Program-made: the position numbers and the translations under genes
Assembly: GCA_942486035.1 (NCBI GenBank)
Contig: CALNXK010000376.1
Location: 118,501-182,500, forward strand
DNA from: Porites lobata
Taxonomy: Eukaryota; Cnidaria; Anthozoa; Scleractinia; Poritidae
Length of the DNA stretch: 64,000 nucleotides
Direction of reading: 5' to 3'
Shown here: positions 35,901-47,810 of the stretch, one piece after another
Layout: each line of letters begins with the position of its first letter
How positions within the stretch are numbered: the first letter of the stretch is position 1
Notes under the pieces: model-generated
Told to the model about the DNA's origin: nothing
Databases searched by the model: none
The model's input: the letters and a program-made list of their open reading frames with translations, nothing else

Positions 35901-36812
35901 TTAGTATTTGCATCCTTAATTTCTCCTTCAAAAATGAAGTTCGTCAAAAATACTCCGCTGCGCGTCGTATTTTCAACTCTCTTCTCGGTGTTTCATCTGG
36001 TGATGAAACACTGCATCTCATGTTTGATATATTACTTAAAGCATGTGGGTTTTTAACCCTTTATATCAGCCATCTTTATCATCATGTGCCTTATGTTTGC
36101 CGTCCTCCTTTGGTATCTTAATATTTTCGTTGTAATTTGAAGCTTTCAATTACGTTCCTTCATATAAGAAATTCAAATTTTAACGACAGACAAACGGCAT
36201 GCCGAAAAATGCCTTGAGAACTTAAAAATGTTATTAATATTTTTGTTCAGATGACAATCACTAATGTAGCATAGTTTTACGCCCTAAAACTGACTTAAAT
36301 TAAACAATGCTATATGCCTGGCCAGTGTACTCGAGTGGCAAGTACCTGCCTGGAACTATATGTGATACTGATTAAGCCGCTCTGCAGTAATTCTTACACG
36401 CTGTTTTTACCATCTCTGGCCAACGGGCATACTTTAAGTTATGCGCCCTTTCTCATGGAAAATTGATTAAGAGTGAAATATGTTCACTAACTTCTCAATA
36501 TAGTTATATTAGTGATAATGAGTTAAATATTAGTGTATTAAATACTAGAGCAGAGTATTGTAACATGCCTTTCAAATGATTTGTAAATGCCCGTATTTAA
36601 ACTTTTCTCAAGAGTCTCGTCACAATACATTTTTTCAAGCCTCTCGTTGTCTTCCTCATTCAAATTCTTCCATTCATGGTCATTGCAATCGGAATATTGC
36701 CACTGGTAAGGCAAAATGCAGTGATGGCCGGTACACTGGGAACCATTCTTACATTTGCCAAGAATAAACTCTGGGCAAATGGGTGCATCTGGGTTGCCCC
36801 AATGAATGTGTT
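32402..36812 (-). CDS. PARP12-like: Locus B: PARP12-like gene without N-terminal CCCH modules
   Basis: Five exons on the minus strand (36812-36569, 35329-35104, 34829-34624, 33769-33533, 32933-32402) match the last five of locus A in order, length and phase (1, 2, 0, 2, 2). The product has finger 5 (ICPEFILGKCKNGSQCTGHH), WWE1, WWE2 (TKWIWYWQHQSG), the linker and a PARP domain with H (LFHGT), Y (GSYFAV), I (PSIFVIF). The catalytic exon ends FGKRNSSVSN without a CaaX box. No tandem CCCH exon is found between 36.8 and 43 kb on this strand, so the gene is either truncated or begins with an unrecognised exon. The finger 5 exon has a GC donor (GCATGT) and the WWE2a exon a weak donor (GTGATT). Confidence 0.85.
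33533..33769 (-). CDS. PARP12-like: Locus B exon: WWE-PARP linker
   Basis: Acceptor TTTTTCCACTAG. It encodes KPSHWSHMQSTTPYQRVQLS, DEFKEIEELFKNS and IERVQNPYEWEKYQR, phase 2 on both sides, donor GTAGTC. Confidence 0.88.
34018..34214. mobile_element. MITE-like inverted repeat in locus B intron
   Basis: TTTAGTAAAATCAACTAGTT at the left and AACTAG-like ACTAGTTAGATTTTACTAAA at the right form imperfect TIRs around 150 bp of non-coding sequence. Confidence 0.5.
34624..34829 (-). CDS. PARP12-like: Locus B exon: WWE2 second half
   Basis: It starts GKDLQESLEKAFWNKQKDFK after CCATTCACAG and contains FRISNHDYILTL and KKRVRRRPGKF. It is 206 bp, the same length as the locus A exon. Confidence 0.88.
35104..35329 (-). 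CDS. PARP12-like: Locus B exon: WWE2 first half
   Basis: Acceptor TTATATTTTAG. It encodes YDVDIWLDDKTLIIQ, LRRLSTESYVNSNNPLATKW, IWYWQHQSGFWRMYD. Ends phase 0 at ACG|GTGATT. Confidence 0.88.
36569..36812 (-). CDS. PARP12-like: Locus B exon: CCCH finger 5 and WWE1
   Basis: Acceptor TCACTTTCTCAG. It encodes APICPEFILGKC, a C-x7-C-x5-C-x3-H finger, then LPYQWQYSD and EWKNLNEED. It ends GAAAG|GCATGT: locus A has GTATGT at this point, so this donor is a T-to-C change, either a GC-AG intron or a splice-site lesion. Confidence 0.88.
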
Positions 36813-38700
36813 CTGAGAAAGTGAGTAAAAGAATGTAAGTTAATAAAAAAATGAAATAATTATACGGAAAAACAACCACGTGATTTCATAATAATACTTC
36901 TGTGTTAGTACACTGCGAAAACAGTCGTTTCTCCTCGGTCATCGCCGCTGGGGGACGTTTCACTAGGAGAAACGACGTTTTCCTCTCGAAACGTCCCAAG
37001 CGGCTAAGAGCGAGGAGTTCGCAGGCTACTGTGTCAGGCCCTTCTTGTAGGTTTATTAAAATAAACAAATAAAACCGAATAAATCAATAAATCAATAAAT
37101 AAATACTTATTTAATTGTCCTCAAACCTGTTTATAGGAAACTAGAAGAAGCCGCACCATTAGTGATAATAGAAAAGAATTTCGTCTCAGGGTTATGCACT
37201 GACTGGAAATAGTTACCCTTTTTTTTACTGTTAGGGTCAATTGTCGCTATTAATAACAGTATCTGTGAATAAAAGGGATTTTCTGTGCGTATCGAATCCG
37301 AAATAATGTAGTAGTTTTGACGATGGATTTCAGTGTTATCGGCTTTAGGTCGATTTCGGCTTGCTCATTCCACTTTTAAAATTTCTTTTCTTCAGAAAAA
37401 TGAAGGGACTCTGATTCCATGTATGTCATCTATTTACATTCGTAGACTGTTTTTAAACCCTTACTTTTCTTGTTTTTTGTACGTATGTAGTGTCTGCTTA
37501 AGCCGGTTTTTTTTCCAAGTAATTTCAAAAATAAACGATTTATAAGCTTCGGTTTTAAATTCTGGCTTATAATTTTACTATCCTAAGGTGGATTCTATTC
37601 GAGAGACGATTGTCTTTCAAATAGAAACAATACAATTCGTATACGTACGCTAGCTAGGATCAGCGCAGTTTGTTGTTTTTTTCCTCTATTTTTCTCATCA
37701 CGAGGGGCAAGAAGACATGCCGTTGTCCAAGGTAAATGATCCTTTTTTTTGATCTTCGGTTTCAGTTTTGGTGGTGAAAAATCCATATGATCTGAGATCA
37801 CAGATCCGTTTTTGAATTCTCCCCCAAACACGCACCTCTTGAAGGTTGTACAAAGGGAAAAAAAGAAACAACAACAACAAAAGGATTGAGGGGACTGGGG
37901 AGAGGGAAACAGCGAGAGCCCGTGATGAATTTTAAAGTGATCAAGTTTTAGTGAACGCGTACCCTGCGAGCAGAGTCTCCTTCGATCTTCCTAGAAAAAT
38001 TGGGAAGAGAAAGGAGACTCTACTCGCGGCATGCACAATTCCTTTTGAGCATGCTCCAAATTCAAAAGTAACCGAGCCTCCGCGGGCCTCGCTTTCAAAT
38101 GGAGTGATTTTTTAATGAGTAGGAGGCGAGACAAACGTATCGTTGCCACACAGAAAATTATACAGAGACCTTGAAATCCGTCCGATTTTAACTTTGTAAT
38201 AGCACATTTGACGACTTTTTCAAAGGCTTTGTACGAAAGCGAAGAGCTGCCATGTTTTGTCGATTGATTGACAAATTCGTAGACTTGAAAAAATCGGAAA
38301 AAGTTATATTTCGTTTTAACAATATTGATCCACATGTTTGTAAAAAAGTCTTGGCCAGTATGTCTATGAAGCATTTCAACTTAGAGAATATTATTCCATA
38401 AAACAAAAGCATGGGAAATGGAGATTTCTAATTATATCTTTTAATTAATTCTATCTGTTTATTGATTATATTAAATATTATTAAAACTCAATTGTAATAG
38501 TTTAAAAGCAGTACCGTTTCTGTATATGGGAATGCTAATAAAATGTTATGTTATGCCGTGGGCACGGAAAAAGTCAGCGGTTCTCATGATTGAACATGCG
38601 CACCAGGGGAAAACCGGTATTACCGGTTGAAACTTCAAGGTCTGCTAAAAAGATCATGTCCCTTATTAACTAAAGTGTCAGTAACAAGGTCCTTGTATCT
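36813..38700. other. Region upstream of locus B, no exon found
   Basis: Tandem CCCH exons would be expected here for a full-length gene, and none is readable on the minus strand. There is a MITE-like stretch near 36890-37030 (GTTTCTCCTCG, GAGAAACGACG) and a hairpin at 37966-38027. The open frame 38374-37991 (127 codons, -) has no recognised domain and runs through the hairpin. Confidence 0.45.
37966..38027. repeat. Short hairpin repeat
   Basis: GCGAGCAGAGTCTCCTT and its inverse AAGGAGACTCTACTCGC are separated by about 28 bp, a typical small palindromic repeat. Confidence 0.65.
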
Positions 38701-38719
38701 AGCAATTGCGAAGCCCCAC

Positions 38720-39170
38720 CTTTGTTAGACACTAAAAGTTAAGGTTGAGTAAGTTAGAGACGTGGCACCAGATGGATTTTAAGTTTGAAGCCAGGCCTGA
38801 TGTCATATGGGGAGAGGCTGCTCTCCTTGGATATGCTGCCTCTTGCTTACGATCGAAAAATCAAGGATCTCGTTTTCTTTTACAAAGCTGTCTACGGCTT
38901 CATTGATATAGATGTCTCTAACTACGTAACTTTTAACAATCATCAACGTACATACGCAGCGTGGCCAGTCTGCTGGCTGTTATCTTACTGTTCCGGCCTG
39001 TAAGACCCGCACTTTGCAAGCTTCATATTTTGTCCGTACGGGGGGGGACAACTTATGCAATGAAACTGTCCCTAGTGGTGTTACCTCTCTTAGCTGTTTA
39101 CAATTATTTTTGAAGAATTTACATAATTCTCTTTTAATGAATGTCTTTGATGTGGACACGGTCTGCTAAT
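38720..39170 (+). mobile_element. LINE 3' fragment
   Basis: 38785-39003 encodes SYGERLLSLDMLPLAYDRKI and KDLVFFYKAVYGFIDIDVSN, the C-terminal region of non-LTR ORF2 proteins. Flanking sequence is decayed. No RT core. Confidence 0.65.
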
Positions 39171-39208
39171 GGTCAATCTCTTGCGAACGTCCATGACACT
39201 CGCTGAAT

Positions 39209-39339
39209 ATGTTGTGGTTCAATTTTATCCTTGGTTTAAATTTTATTTTCTTTTGTTTTTGGGTATGGTTATGTATGATAATGAGTTTGAAACAAAAGAA
39301 AATAAAATTTAAACCAAGGATAAAACTGAACCACAACAT
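39209..39339. repeat. 131-bp palindrome with ~50-bp arms
   Basis: ATGTTGTGGTTCAATTTTAT to TTTCTTTTGTTT is inverted after a loop of about 30 bp, with one mismatch seen in the outer part. The open frame antisense to it is a by-product of the symmetry. Confidence 0.85.
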
Positions 39340-39843
39340 ATATACTTTATTTTTCATTTTGAATATTAGATTTCTTTACAGTTAGACGGAAATTTTCTCC
39401 CATTAAAGTTTTCTACAATTAGATTTTTCTCCTACTACAACTGGATTTTATTTTTTGTATGTATCGTTTAAAATTCTTATATTTCCATAGGTTTGGCAGC
39501 CTGCATGGGTCGAAGTGTTCCGTTAGTACCCTGCCCTTTTGGTCTTTAATTCTTTCCTGTCTTTCATGTTTGTATATTTCGACCTGTTTTTGATCCTGCC
39601 CAATAAAGCTTGAAATAATAGGCCAGTCACAGTCACAGTACAACAAACGCTAAGGACTTCGAACATGAATTAACTGTTTACCATTGGACAAGTTTTGGGT
39701 ACCCGGTGTATCAGAAATTTTAACAAACAATTATATTATAAGAACTTTTCACTTTATTCAGTTAATGATAAGCACACATGATGTGAGCTACGTTTTGCTT
39801 GAACATTAAGAAAAAAACATTTTCTGGAACCAAAGTAACATTG

Positions 39844-40095
39844 TGAAAGGTTTGAACCCAGGAGTAATTTCAAAAGTAGATTGAGTTTGGCAGACGACCA
39901 ATAACATCACGACGTAATTGACCAATAAAAATCAATAACCAGAGTGTGATACCATCAACTGACGTGATACAACTCACTTTAACTCTGAAGATGACTACCG
40001 CACAGGTTGTCGAAACGTCAGTCACTGTCAACAACAACAGTCCTATTCAGGACTACGTTCACCCGGACAATCAAACTCAACCTACTTTTCAAAGT
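39844..40095 (+). mobile_element. Penelope-like 3' repeat, copy 1
   Basis: Contains the stretch encoding LTLKMTTAQVVETSVTVNNN and SPIQDYVHPDNQTQPTF, also found at 50150-50290. Sequence of this type occurs at the 3' end of Penelope-like retroelements (recollection, not searched). A short inverted piece of the element end (TTTGAACCCAGGAGTAATTT) precedes it at 39852-39890. Confidence 0.5.
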
Positions 40096-41623
40096 AACAT
40101 TATTTTACGAATCGGGTATAATTTGAGCTTTTTTTTGAGGGGGTGGGGGGGGGGGGGGCGTAAAAAGAGATTAAATGCCAGTTTTACTAGCATAATCGGG
40201 AAAGGCCTAGAACCCCGGCTAAATATTTCGGTAAGTAGGCAAATATTTGCGGCCCGCACAGGGCAGCTACCTATTTTTGTCTTGAAAGCGTCTGAGAACT
40301 CGATTTGTTGGGTAGTTTGTTTGGTAATTTGTTTGGTAGTTTCGAAGTTTGTTTCGCTGTTTTACCAGTTCCCAGTCCCCGCCGCGTAGCACCTTATCCA
40401 GTATACAAGCAGAGTACAATGGCGGCCAAAATTTTTTATCCGAGAATTTTGTGACCGCTAGAAAGTGAAAATCTATGATTCTTTCTGAACACGCCTTAAA
40501 AGGAAATGGCGAAAAACTTATTAAAGCGTGTCTTAGCACTCTTGAATCTGTGACCTCTTGGTTAGACATTCGTATGAGGTTGGCAGTCGAGAGTCGGACG
40601 CGAGTGCGAGGAACAGTTTAACATTATCTGGGGATTTCTTGTAACGCTGCCAGTAAGTTACTCATTTGCTTGTCATGTCAGTTGAAAAGTTACGTTTTTT
40701 GGGAAGGTAGCGAACGTTTAAGTGAAGATTCGAGGGGGAGACAATGTTCTTTCATTTTCGCAGCACTGTCGTTCCATGAGCTCAACCAGTTATCAGCTGT
40801 AGATCATTGTGGATCACGAACACAGTCGATGAAATCTTGTTGCGAGGGGACAATTAGTTTCAAAGCGCCCTAAACAATCCACTCAGCAGAATCGTTTTCA
40901 GCGGATAACTTTCCTGTTGTAGTTTACTACTTTTTCTAAGGAGGTGAATGGACGAGACGAACAAAAAGAATTACAATTGAGGTCATAATTTGCCCTGGCA
41001 AAGAGGCGAATCAGAATGAAACGAGCGATTTGCTTACCGAGGTGGGCAAACTGAATTAAGGTTTTCCTGTTCATTTAAAATACTTATTTGTATTGATCTC
41101 ATGAAATAAAAAAATGAATACGACAGAAACGAACATGTTCAATTCAGTTACAATTCACTAAGTCGAAGATACTTTCTGAAACCTTTCTTTTAAATATGTC
41201 TTCATTGTGTATTTGTCAGTAACAATCCACACGGATTTTGGAGTATGCATTTTACAAACAACATTTCATTATACAGCGTTTATTTTAAAAACATAACTAT
41301 AATATATTAGTGAGATATATAAATGCTTGTTGTTATTGATTAAAATCTTTGGGAATTCATTGCTTGCATTCTGCTGTATGTTTGTTTTTATTTGAAACTA
41401 ATTCTAAGAATTATAGTCACACATAAGGATAAACCTGAACACAAAAACAAGCTTTTAAAATTGTGTTACTAGTTGCATAATTTTAAGGCCTTTAGGTATA
41501 TATCATTTCTGTGCTTGGCAATGTTAAGATTTTGTAAAGGAAAGGTCTGATTAAAGGAATAACTTGTAATGGGGGACTGGGTACTACTAAAAAAAAACCT
41601 TTTTCCTCAGAACTACTCACCTA
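40096..41623. other. Intergenic, no gene seen
   Basis: Contains a G run at 40139-40158 and AT-rich sequence. No exon or terminal repeat recognised. Confidence 0.45.
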
Positions 41624-42357
41624 TTCAAACTCATCCTCGGAGACCCAGGGGCAGATAGTGGGGGCGAGGGAAAGTCTAAACGGGCGGAAAAATATGGCAC
41701 GAAGAAAAGTAAAGAACGGCGCGAAGAGCCCCTGGGGACAATGTCTTACCAGACCAGTTCCAAACGGTCGCTGCCGTTCTGGCTTCTGATTGGTGCCAGA
41801 AAACTCTTGTGTTTTTCTGTCCAATCAAAAGGCAGAACGGCCGTGACCGTTTGGAACTGGTCTGGTAAGACATTGGCTGTCTTTACACTAGGCTGTTAAG
41901 TAAGACTTAAGAGCTGCTAAGTTTTACTTAACCAAAAATTGGTGTGTGAAGGCCTAAGTAAAATCTCAAGTGACTTTACTTTGCATCTCATTTAAGTTGG
42001 AAAGTTGAAACGATTCAAGAAAGTTTCAAGCGACTTGAAAACCATCCTTAAAATCGACTTAGCTGACGTGCGAAACACGTCAGTCAATCGTAATTATGTT
42101 GCATGGGAAAATAGCCTTAAGTTAACCTGAAGTAAAAAAGAATCGGTTGTGTGTGAAGCTTTATTTTACTTGAAGTAATTAAAATTTACTTGTCTTGAAA
42201 TATTTCTGAGCTCATTTAGGCTCTATTGTAAAGACTACCATTGTCCCCAGGGGCTCTTCTCGCCGTTCTTTTCTTTTCTTCGTGCCATATTTTTCCGCCC
42301 GTTTAGACTTTCCCTCTCCCCCACTATCTGCCTCTGGGTCTCCGAGGATGATTCAAA
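41624..42357. mobile_element. MITE with ~115-bp inverted arms and internal nested elements
   Basis: Left arm 41624-41741 and right arm 42243-42357 are near-identical inverses (shared words GGGCGGAAAAATATGGCACG and CCTGGGGACAATG). Between them lies a palindrome at 41741-41873, then sequence bounded by GTCTTTACACTAGGC and its approximate inverse near 42225, giving at least three nested symmetries. Confidence 0.75.
41741..41873. mobile_element. Nested 133-bp palindromic MITE
   Basis: ATGTCTTACCAGACCAGTTC and the inverse GAACTGGTCTGGTAAGACAT flank a core with CGGTC/GACCG and ATTGG/CCAAT. The arms are about 30 bp and nearly perfect. Confidence 0.8.
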
Positions 42358-43156
42358 CTGTTGCCATGCACAGTTTTGTAGTTCTTTATGTTGTAAGTTG
42401 TCTTGTAGCAATTAAAATGAATAACTCCGAATTTAAACTGCTGCCATTTTTGCTTAAAGGCTTTTGGGAATTTGTGGCCGTAAGAGATCACGTGACCTAA
42501 TTTGCACAATGTCGAGGTGATACAAAATATAACTTTTCGAGAAATCGTATGTTATACACAATTTACAGCCTTGCGATAGATAGTTACGAACATACGCCAC
42601 CCCCTCATCTTTCAACGAAAATACCTTTCGACCGATGCCTTAATTTATTTGTCAATGAGCGGACGTCAAAAGGAAAGGATGACAAACAACGAAAATTTAA
42701 CTTCCGTTTTACTATGTTATAGAAAACGTAATTCTGTTTTCCTATAGCATACGGCGCGAAAGCGAAAAGCGAAAATAGAGATTAAATTCTGTTGTTATTG
42801 ATATAGGAAAACGAAAGATGAAATGGCAAAAGAGAAAATAGGAATTCGTTTCTCTGCGAGAGCGGAAACTGATTTGAATATTCAAACCGAAAATGAAAGT
42901 CACGCCGTTTTTTTTATGGGCGAAGTAATTATAATGGACACTGGGAAAGGGGAATGAAAAATAAAATCGAACTACATTTTCCCGTTATCAGTAGCAGCTC
43001 AAAATCGGTTGGGACGAAGATACACGCTTTGTAGAGAAGCATTGTAGGTTTTCAATTACTACATTCTCATCAGTTGTTCGGTTAGAAACAAACAGGGTAT
43101 TTAAAAGTAAAAGTAAGCAATCATATATGAAATTGAAATTGCTCTAATATACTCAC
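42358..43156. other. Probable intron/3' side of the short membrane-protein gene
   Basis: Lies after the donor of the exon at 43157-43418 (minus strand). No following exon was recognised. Confidence 0.35.
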
Positions 43157-43418
43157 CCTTTCGTTCGAGCCAAACACCTACGACAGCAAACGTAATAAAA
43201 ACGCATGCTAAGAAACCGACGATCGACCAAAAGGAAGAACAAACTGCAAAGGCTGATGTTGAAACTATTCCCAGCGGAAAGAAAATTAACAAAAAGCCAT
43301 AGGAAATGAGGGTGTATATCCAGATGAATACCTGTTCGATGAAGAAACAACTCAGTTTCATTATCAGCCACAAAACTGCAATCCCGAGCGCCAATAAGAA
43401 AGCGTTGTCCGGCTGCAT
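43157..43418 (-). CDS. Multi-pass membrane protein exon, short paralog
   Basis: On the minus strand, ATG at 43418 starts MQPDNAFLLALGIAVLWLIM, followed by two to three further hydrophobic spans (VFIWIYTLISYGFLLIFFP and SIVGFLACVFITFAVVGVW). The exon ends LERKG with donor GTGAGT in phase 1. The exon at 58037-58751 ends RRRKQG with GTAAGC in the same phase after a hydrophobic span, so the two are probably paralogs. The signal is a run of about 85 residues with no stop and strong hydrophobicity. Family and function unknown; the next exon was not found. Confidence 0.5.
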
Positions 43419-45149
43419 TGCTCTGATAATTCTCGCGGCCGCGAGCAAAAGCGAGTTTATAATTTTGTCGGCGCAGATTACGAAAGGATCGCAAGCGGAG
43501 TGTGATGCGGTTTGGTCATAAACCTTTTTTTATCGGTTTGGTATCCGCAGTTGCCTAGCAACAAGCCATAAACAAATCCTAAAGACGCCATTCAGCATGA
43601 CGTCATCGTTCATTCTGGGTAACTGACGCATCATTGGTGACTAATCTCTTCCGAGCAGCTGCTGCATCTCCCTGGGTTTCCTGTGTTAACTTATGTTGCC
43701 GAAACGCCCGGCGAATCGCAAAGTATTTCTGAGGCAAATAACAGCGGGCTGCAAACACAACAGTGCCGGAATGGACAAGCTGGAAATCCTTGTCGTGGAA
43801 TATGCAACACCGAAAGAACGGTGACCTGAACTTCAGCGAGAGCAGCGAAGAAGAAAGACCAGTGCGTTCATCGAGATCGAACGGCCTATATAAAGCCCGA
43901 GAGTGATTTAACACGGAAATAATGCGAAACGGTTTTCTAAATACTCGTTTAACTTAAGCTATTTTCCTCAAATGTATCTTTGAATTCATGATAAATACAG
44001 CTCTATAAGGTTCAAACAGAGTGAATGGCAGAGAAATATATTTCGACACTTTTAGCTTTAACACATTTCTTTAACAAGATTTTGCGCTGGAGGAAGTTGG
44101 GGTGCGGGTTCAAATCCCAGCGGGGCTACTTCCATTTTTTTTTTTCGTTTTTTTTCTTTCATCGTATTTTGCTCTTTGGCTTGTTTCTGTTTATTCCCAC
44201 TGCTGACCCTTTTAAGCTTCGCGAGATTTTTTTGCGATAACGTATTTCTAGTTTAAACCTACTAATTCAAAGGACTTCTTCGATGAACACTTGGCTTCTG
44301 TATACAGTAGCCCATAATCATCAATTGCGTAATGGCGTTACAGGTGACTGGGAAATTGCCAGTAGTATACCGGAAGCGGAAATAGGCCACACAGTACAGG
44401 CTGAGAGAGGTTCCTTCCTTGAAATGTAGCAAGCTCCCTCTTTCCAACATCAAGGCTGCTAATTGAATGTTTGATTTATTTTTGTTTGAAAGAAAAAAAA
44501 AATAGTTTTGAGCTCAATATTATGAATAGCAAGTAACAGGTATGTGTCATTATGTTAATCTAGTGGAAAATGAATGCAGTATTTCGCAAACAAAGACAGG
44601 TGTGAGTCGTTTTTATTTTATTTTTTACCTTGGTCCGTCATTATTCATAAGGAAAGAAGGAGAACTAACCGATGTTACTACCTATTGTACTGTTGCACGG
44701 TAAGGAGCGTAATCCCTGGGGCAAATTGACTAGCGCTGTCCAATTCAAGAGATGATCCAAATCAGTTGGGAAAAAATGCTTAGAATTTCTGAGAATGTTG
44801 CTCAAAGCTTGCCCCAAAATGTTAATGATGATTTTAATATTTGCTACAACAAGTTATTTTACTGAAGCAAAATTAAGCGAAAATGGGTACTTATTTGAGT
44901 TTGATTGGGAGGGGGAAGGGGGTGGGCGCTAATTCGAGACTGGGCGCTTATTCGAATAAACACGTTATTTTACCATTATTTTGACACACAACCTTTTCCC
45001 GCAAACGCAAGGCCAATTGCAATGAGGATGCTTAAATTGTCAGCCATAATAAAATTCAGTGGGCTTTTTTTTTGCCGTGATGGTGGGTGCATGGTAGTGT
45101 CTATTCCTCTGTATATCAATCACTGAAAAGAGAAAATATTAGCATAGCG
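43419..45149. other. Intergenic; B-box-like site and TATA-like site
   Basis: GGGTTCAAATCCC at 44106-44118 resembles a Pol III B box, but no paired tRNA fold or A box is clear. A TATATAAAG word lies at 43888-43896. The open frame 43914-43603 (-) has no domain. No gene is called. Confidence 0.4.
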
Positions 45150-46660
45150 ACGCTGAAAGTCAAGACCAGGAACGAGGACGTGTCAAACGGAAGGGAAAAG
45201 GCTGAAATTCTTAGTAAGCAATATGAGGGAGTTTTCGTAGCCCAAAGATGTCCGACAAGACTTTAACTACCCCAGAACGACGAAACTCACCATAACTACC
45301 AAAGGCATTGAAGACCTGCTGAAGGTTAATCTTTTGAAAGATAATGGCCCAGACAAGATACCATCACGAGCCCTAAAGGAGTGTGCACCCCAGATTGCCC
45401 CATACTTGACAGTCATAATTAACCAGTCACTTACTAAGCAAGACCTACCAGAAGACTGGCTAGACGGAAATGTTTGTCCGATGTGCAAGAAGGGAGAAAG
45501 GGAAAGATTCAGCTAAATATAGACTTGTCTCCCTTACGTGTGAGATCTGTAAAGTTATGGAGCTACATACCATCATGTTTTTGGACATCTGAGCCACTAG
45601 GGCTACCGGTCCTGGATTTTTTCAAGGCCTTTGACACGGTGCAACACAGGAAATTGTTAAAGAAACTAGAGCAGTATGGGGTTAAAGGTCAAGTTTATGA
45701 CTGGATTGCTGCATGGCTAACTAGAAGATCACAAAGAGTAACCCTGGATGGTGAATGCTCAGCCCCAGCCAAGGTTTCTTCTGGTGTCCCGCAAGGGACC
45801 ATTTTGGTCCCTCTGATGTTCTTAATCTACATCATTGACATCGGAGATGGTATATATTCTAATTTAAGGTTGTTTGCGCATGACAGCCTCCTCTATTTGG
45901 CAATTGACACACCAAATGATGCTCCTCAGTTACAAAATGACAAAACCACTTGGGACAAACTGTCACAGTGGGCAGCCAAATGGCAGACTGTCGTTTAACA
46001 CCGACAAGTGTAAGGTATTGACAGTCAAACTAGGAAATAGAACCCAATTCAGCATCCAATACGAAATCAACGACAAGAAGACACTTGAAGCATTGGAAAG
46101 TCATCCGTACCTCGGTGTGGAGTTAAAAAGCAGTCTCAACTAGAACAAGCATGTTGAGAACGTAATAGTCAAGGCTAATAAATCATTGGGCTTTGTCAAG
46201 AGAAATCTAAGGCGGTGTCCAGACCGAGTGAAAGTCCAAGCATACAGCACTCTGGTCCGTCCACATTTAGAATACGCCAGTTCTGTATGGTCGCCACATC
46301 AAAAGTACCAGATCAATAGTATAGAGGATGTACAGCGCAAGGGGGCCCACTTCTGCAAGAACTGCTCGGATGGAGAACCGAGGATAGGGACTCGTTTGAT
46401 CCAGGAACTTAACCGAGAGCCTTTACAGATGACACGAGAAAGAGGAAGGCTGGTGCTGTTATCCAAGATATTCAGGGGTATGATGGCTCTCCAGATGCCA
46501 TCATATGTCCAGCCACCACATTACAGCAGAACCCGTCAGTAATATACCATCCTGCCAGATACATTGCGTGAACAGTGGCAGTAACGAGTACAAGGGGAAT
46601 TTCTTTCCCGCCACGATAAACTTGTGGAACAGCCTGTGGCCTGGAAAATTTTTTATATGA
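45150..46660 (+). mobile_element. Degenerate LINE reverse transcriptase
   Basis: Readable in order across frameshifts: GREKAEILSKQYEGVF, DNGPDKIPSRALKE, DFFKAFDTVQH, GVPQGTILVPLMFLIYIID, RLFAHDSLLYL, NTDKCKVL, HPYLGVEL, KANKSLGFVKRNLRR and RPHLEYASSVWSPH. The catalytic (Y/F)ADD motif is FAHD, an in-frame stop lies near 46141, and shifts occur near 45520 and 45990. It is a dead non-LTR element of the CR1/Jockey type. Confidence 0.85.
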
Positions 46661-47810
46661 ATCTATTTATCAATTTATTTATCACGTCCTTGTCTCTTTT
46701 GCATTATTACTATTATTTTTGTTTCTTATGGCCACGTGATGGATATGCTTTTGTGGATTATTTGGATAAACTTAAACCTTAACGTAAAAGCCTCTTTATT
46801 TTTTTTGTCTTTGAAACTGCTATTTTTTTCCAGGTGGACCGGGATTTGCTTCTTTTTTCAATGGAATTACATACTGACTTTTCAGGGTGTTGTTAATATT
46901 TTCGCGCAGTGTGACTATAAACCATGATTTTTTCTTCCTTCCAGAAAATTGTCCATTAAGTGTTTGAAAACAAGATTGTGTGAGGTAAATTCATCACGGA
47001 TTGTGACCAGTGTATGACCGTGACTATCACCCTGGACCCTGGTCACTCCACTCGGTTAAGTTTTCCTCATAGTTTTTTGGTGTTCATGGTGAAAAATAGT
47101 TGACTGACTTCCACTCATATCACAGTTGTTTTTTATTCGTGAAATGGCCTTTTAGTTTCCTTCATCAACCTCGTAGGCATAATGGAGTGGTTCCGTATTG
47201 AGAACCGCGAAAAACTGAACCTTGAAATGCATAAAGGCCGGCGATTGGAGCCTTCACAAAATGTATATGCACACATTCTGGCCGGTTTGAACTTAACTCT
47301 CACAATGCATATCTCACTGGATTTATGAAAACATGGCTTCAGTGAGTGTCTAAAGGTCCTATGCTAAGAGCGTCCTGGGTACCAAGACTTTTACCCTCCC
47401 TACCCAGGACAATGGGTGACTGTCTGCACCTCCCACTGAGCTCTGCAATTATCATGATAACCATTCTCAGCAGACGCCTGATTCATCTGGCTAGGGAAAA
47501 TTAAGACCAAGGTACTCGCCAGTCAAAGCGGCCCAAAGCCTGCTCTGAACACTGCTGCTTACTGAAGGGAATATGTCAAAACAGCCCCCTCCCTACCCTA
47601 CTAGTTTTGACTCCAAGGCCTGATCCACCCACCCAATGTTAGGGCAGTCCCAGGGCTATCCAGCTGTACTGACCAAGACGGCAAGCCCCCTACATTTTTG
47701 GGCACCGGTCTGGCCTGAAGCCGGGCTTCGCCCGGCGCCAGGCGAAAACCCAGTGGCCACGTTTTAACGAAATCAGACATATAAATTCAGGTTTTTTGTC
47801 TTTTACATTA
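46661..47810. other. Intergenic, no gene seen
   Basis: No exon recognised. A short GC hairpin, GCCGGGCTTCGCCCGGC, lies at about 47720. Confidence 0.4.

Noticed and set aside
36812..36879. Hydrophobic N-terminus (MVVFPYNYFIFLLTYILLL) in front of the locus B finger 5 exon, as a signal peptide
   Set aside because: It is the pyrimidine-rich 3' end of the intron translated by chance. A good acceptor TTTCTCAG sits at the position conserved with loci A and C.
37991..38374. 127-codon minus-strand open frame
   Set aside because: Runs through a palindromic repeat, has no domain and no splice or paralog support.
39166..39357. Open frame across 39166-39357
   Set aside because: It is a translation of the 131-bp palindrome.
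43603..43914. 103-codon minus-strand open frame near a TATATAAAG word
   Set aside because: No domain or paralog; the TATA-like word lies on the other strand's sense with no gene following.
44085..44130. tRNA gene with B box GGGTTCAAATCCC
   Set aside because: No convincing A box, anticodon stem or acceptor stem could be paired.
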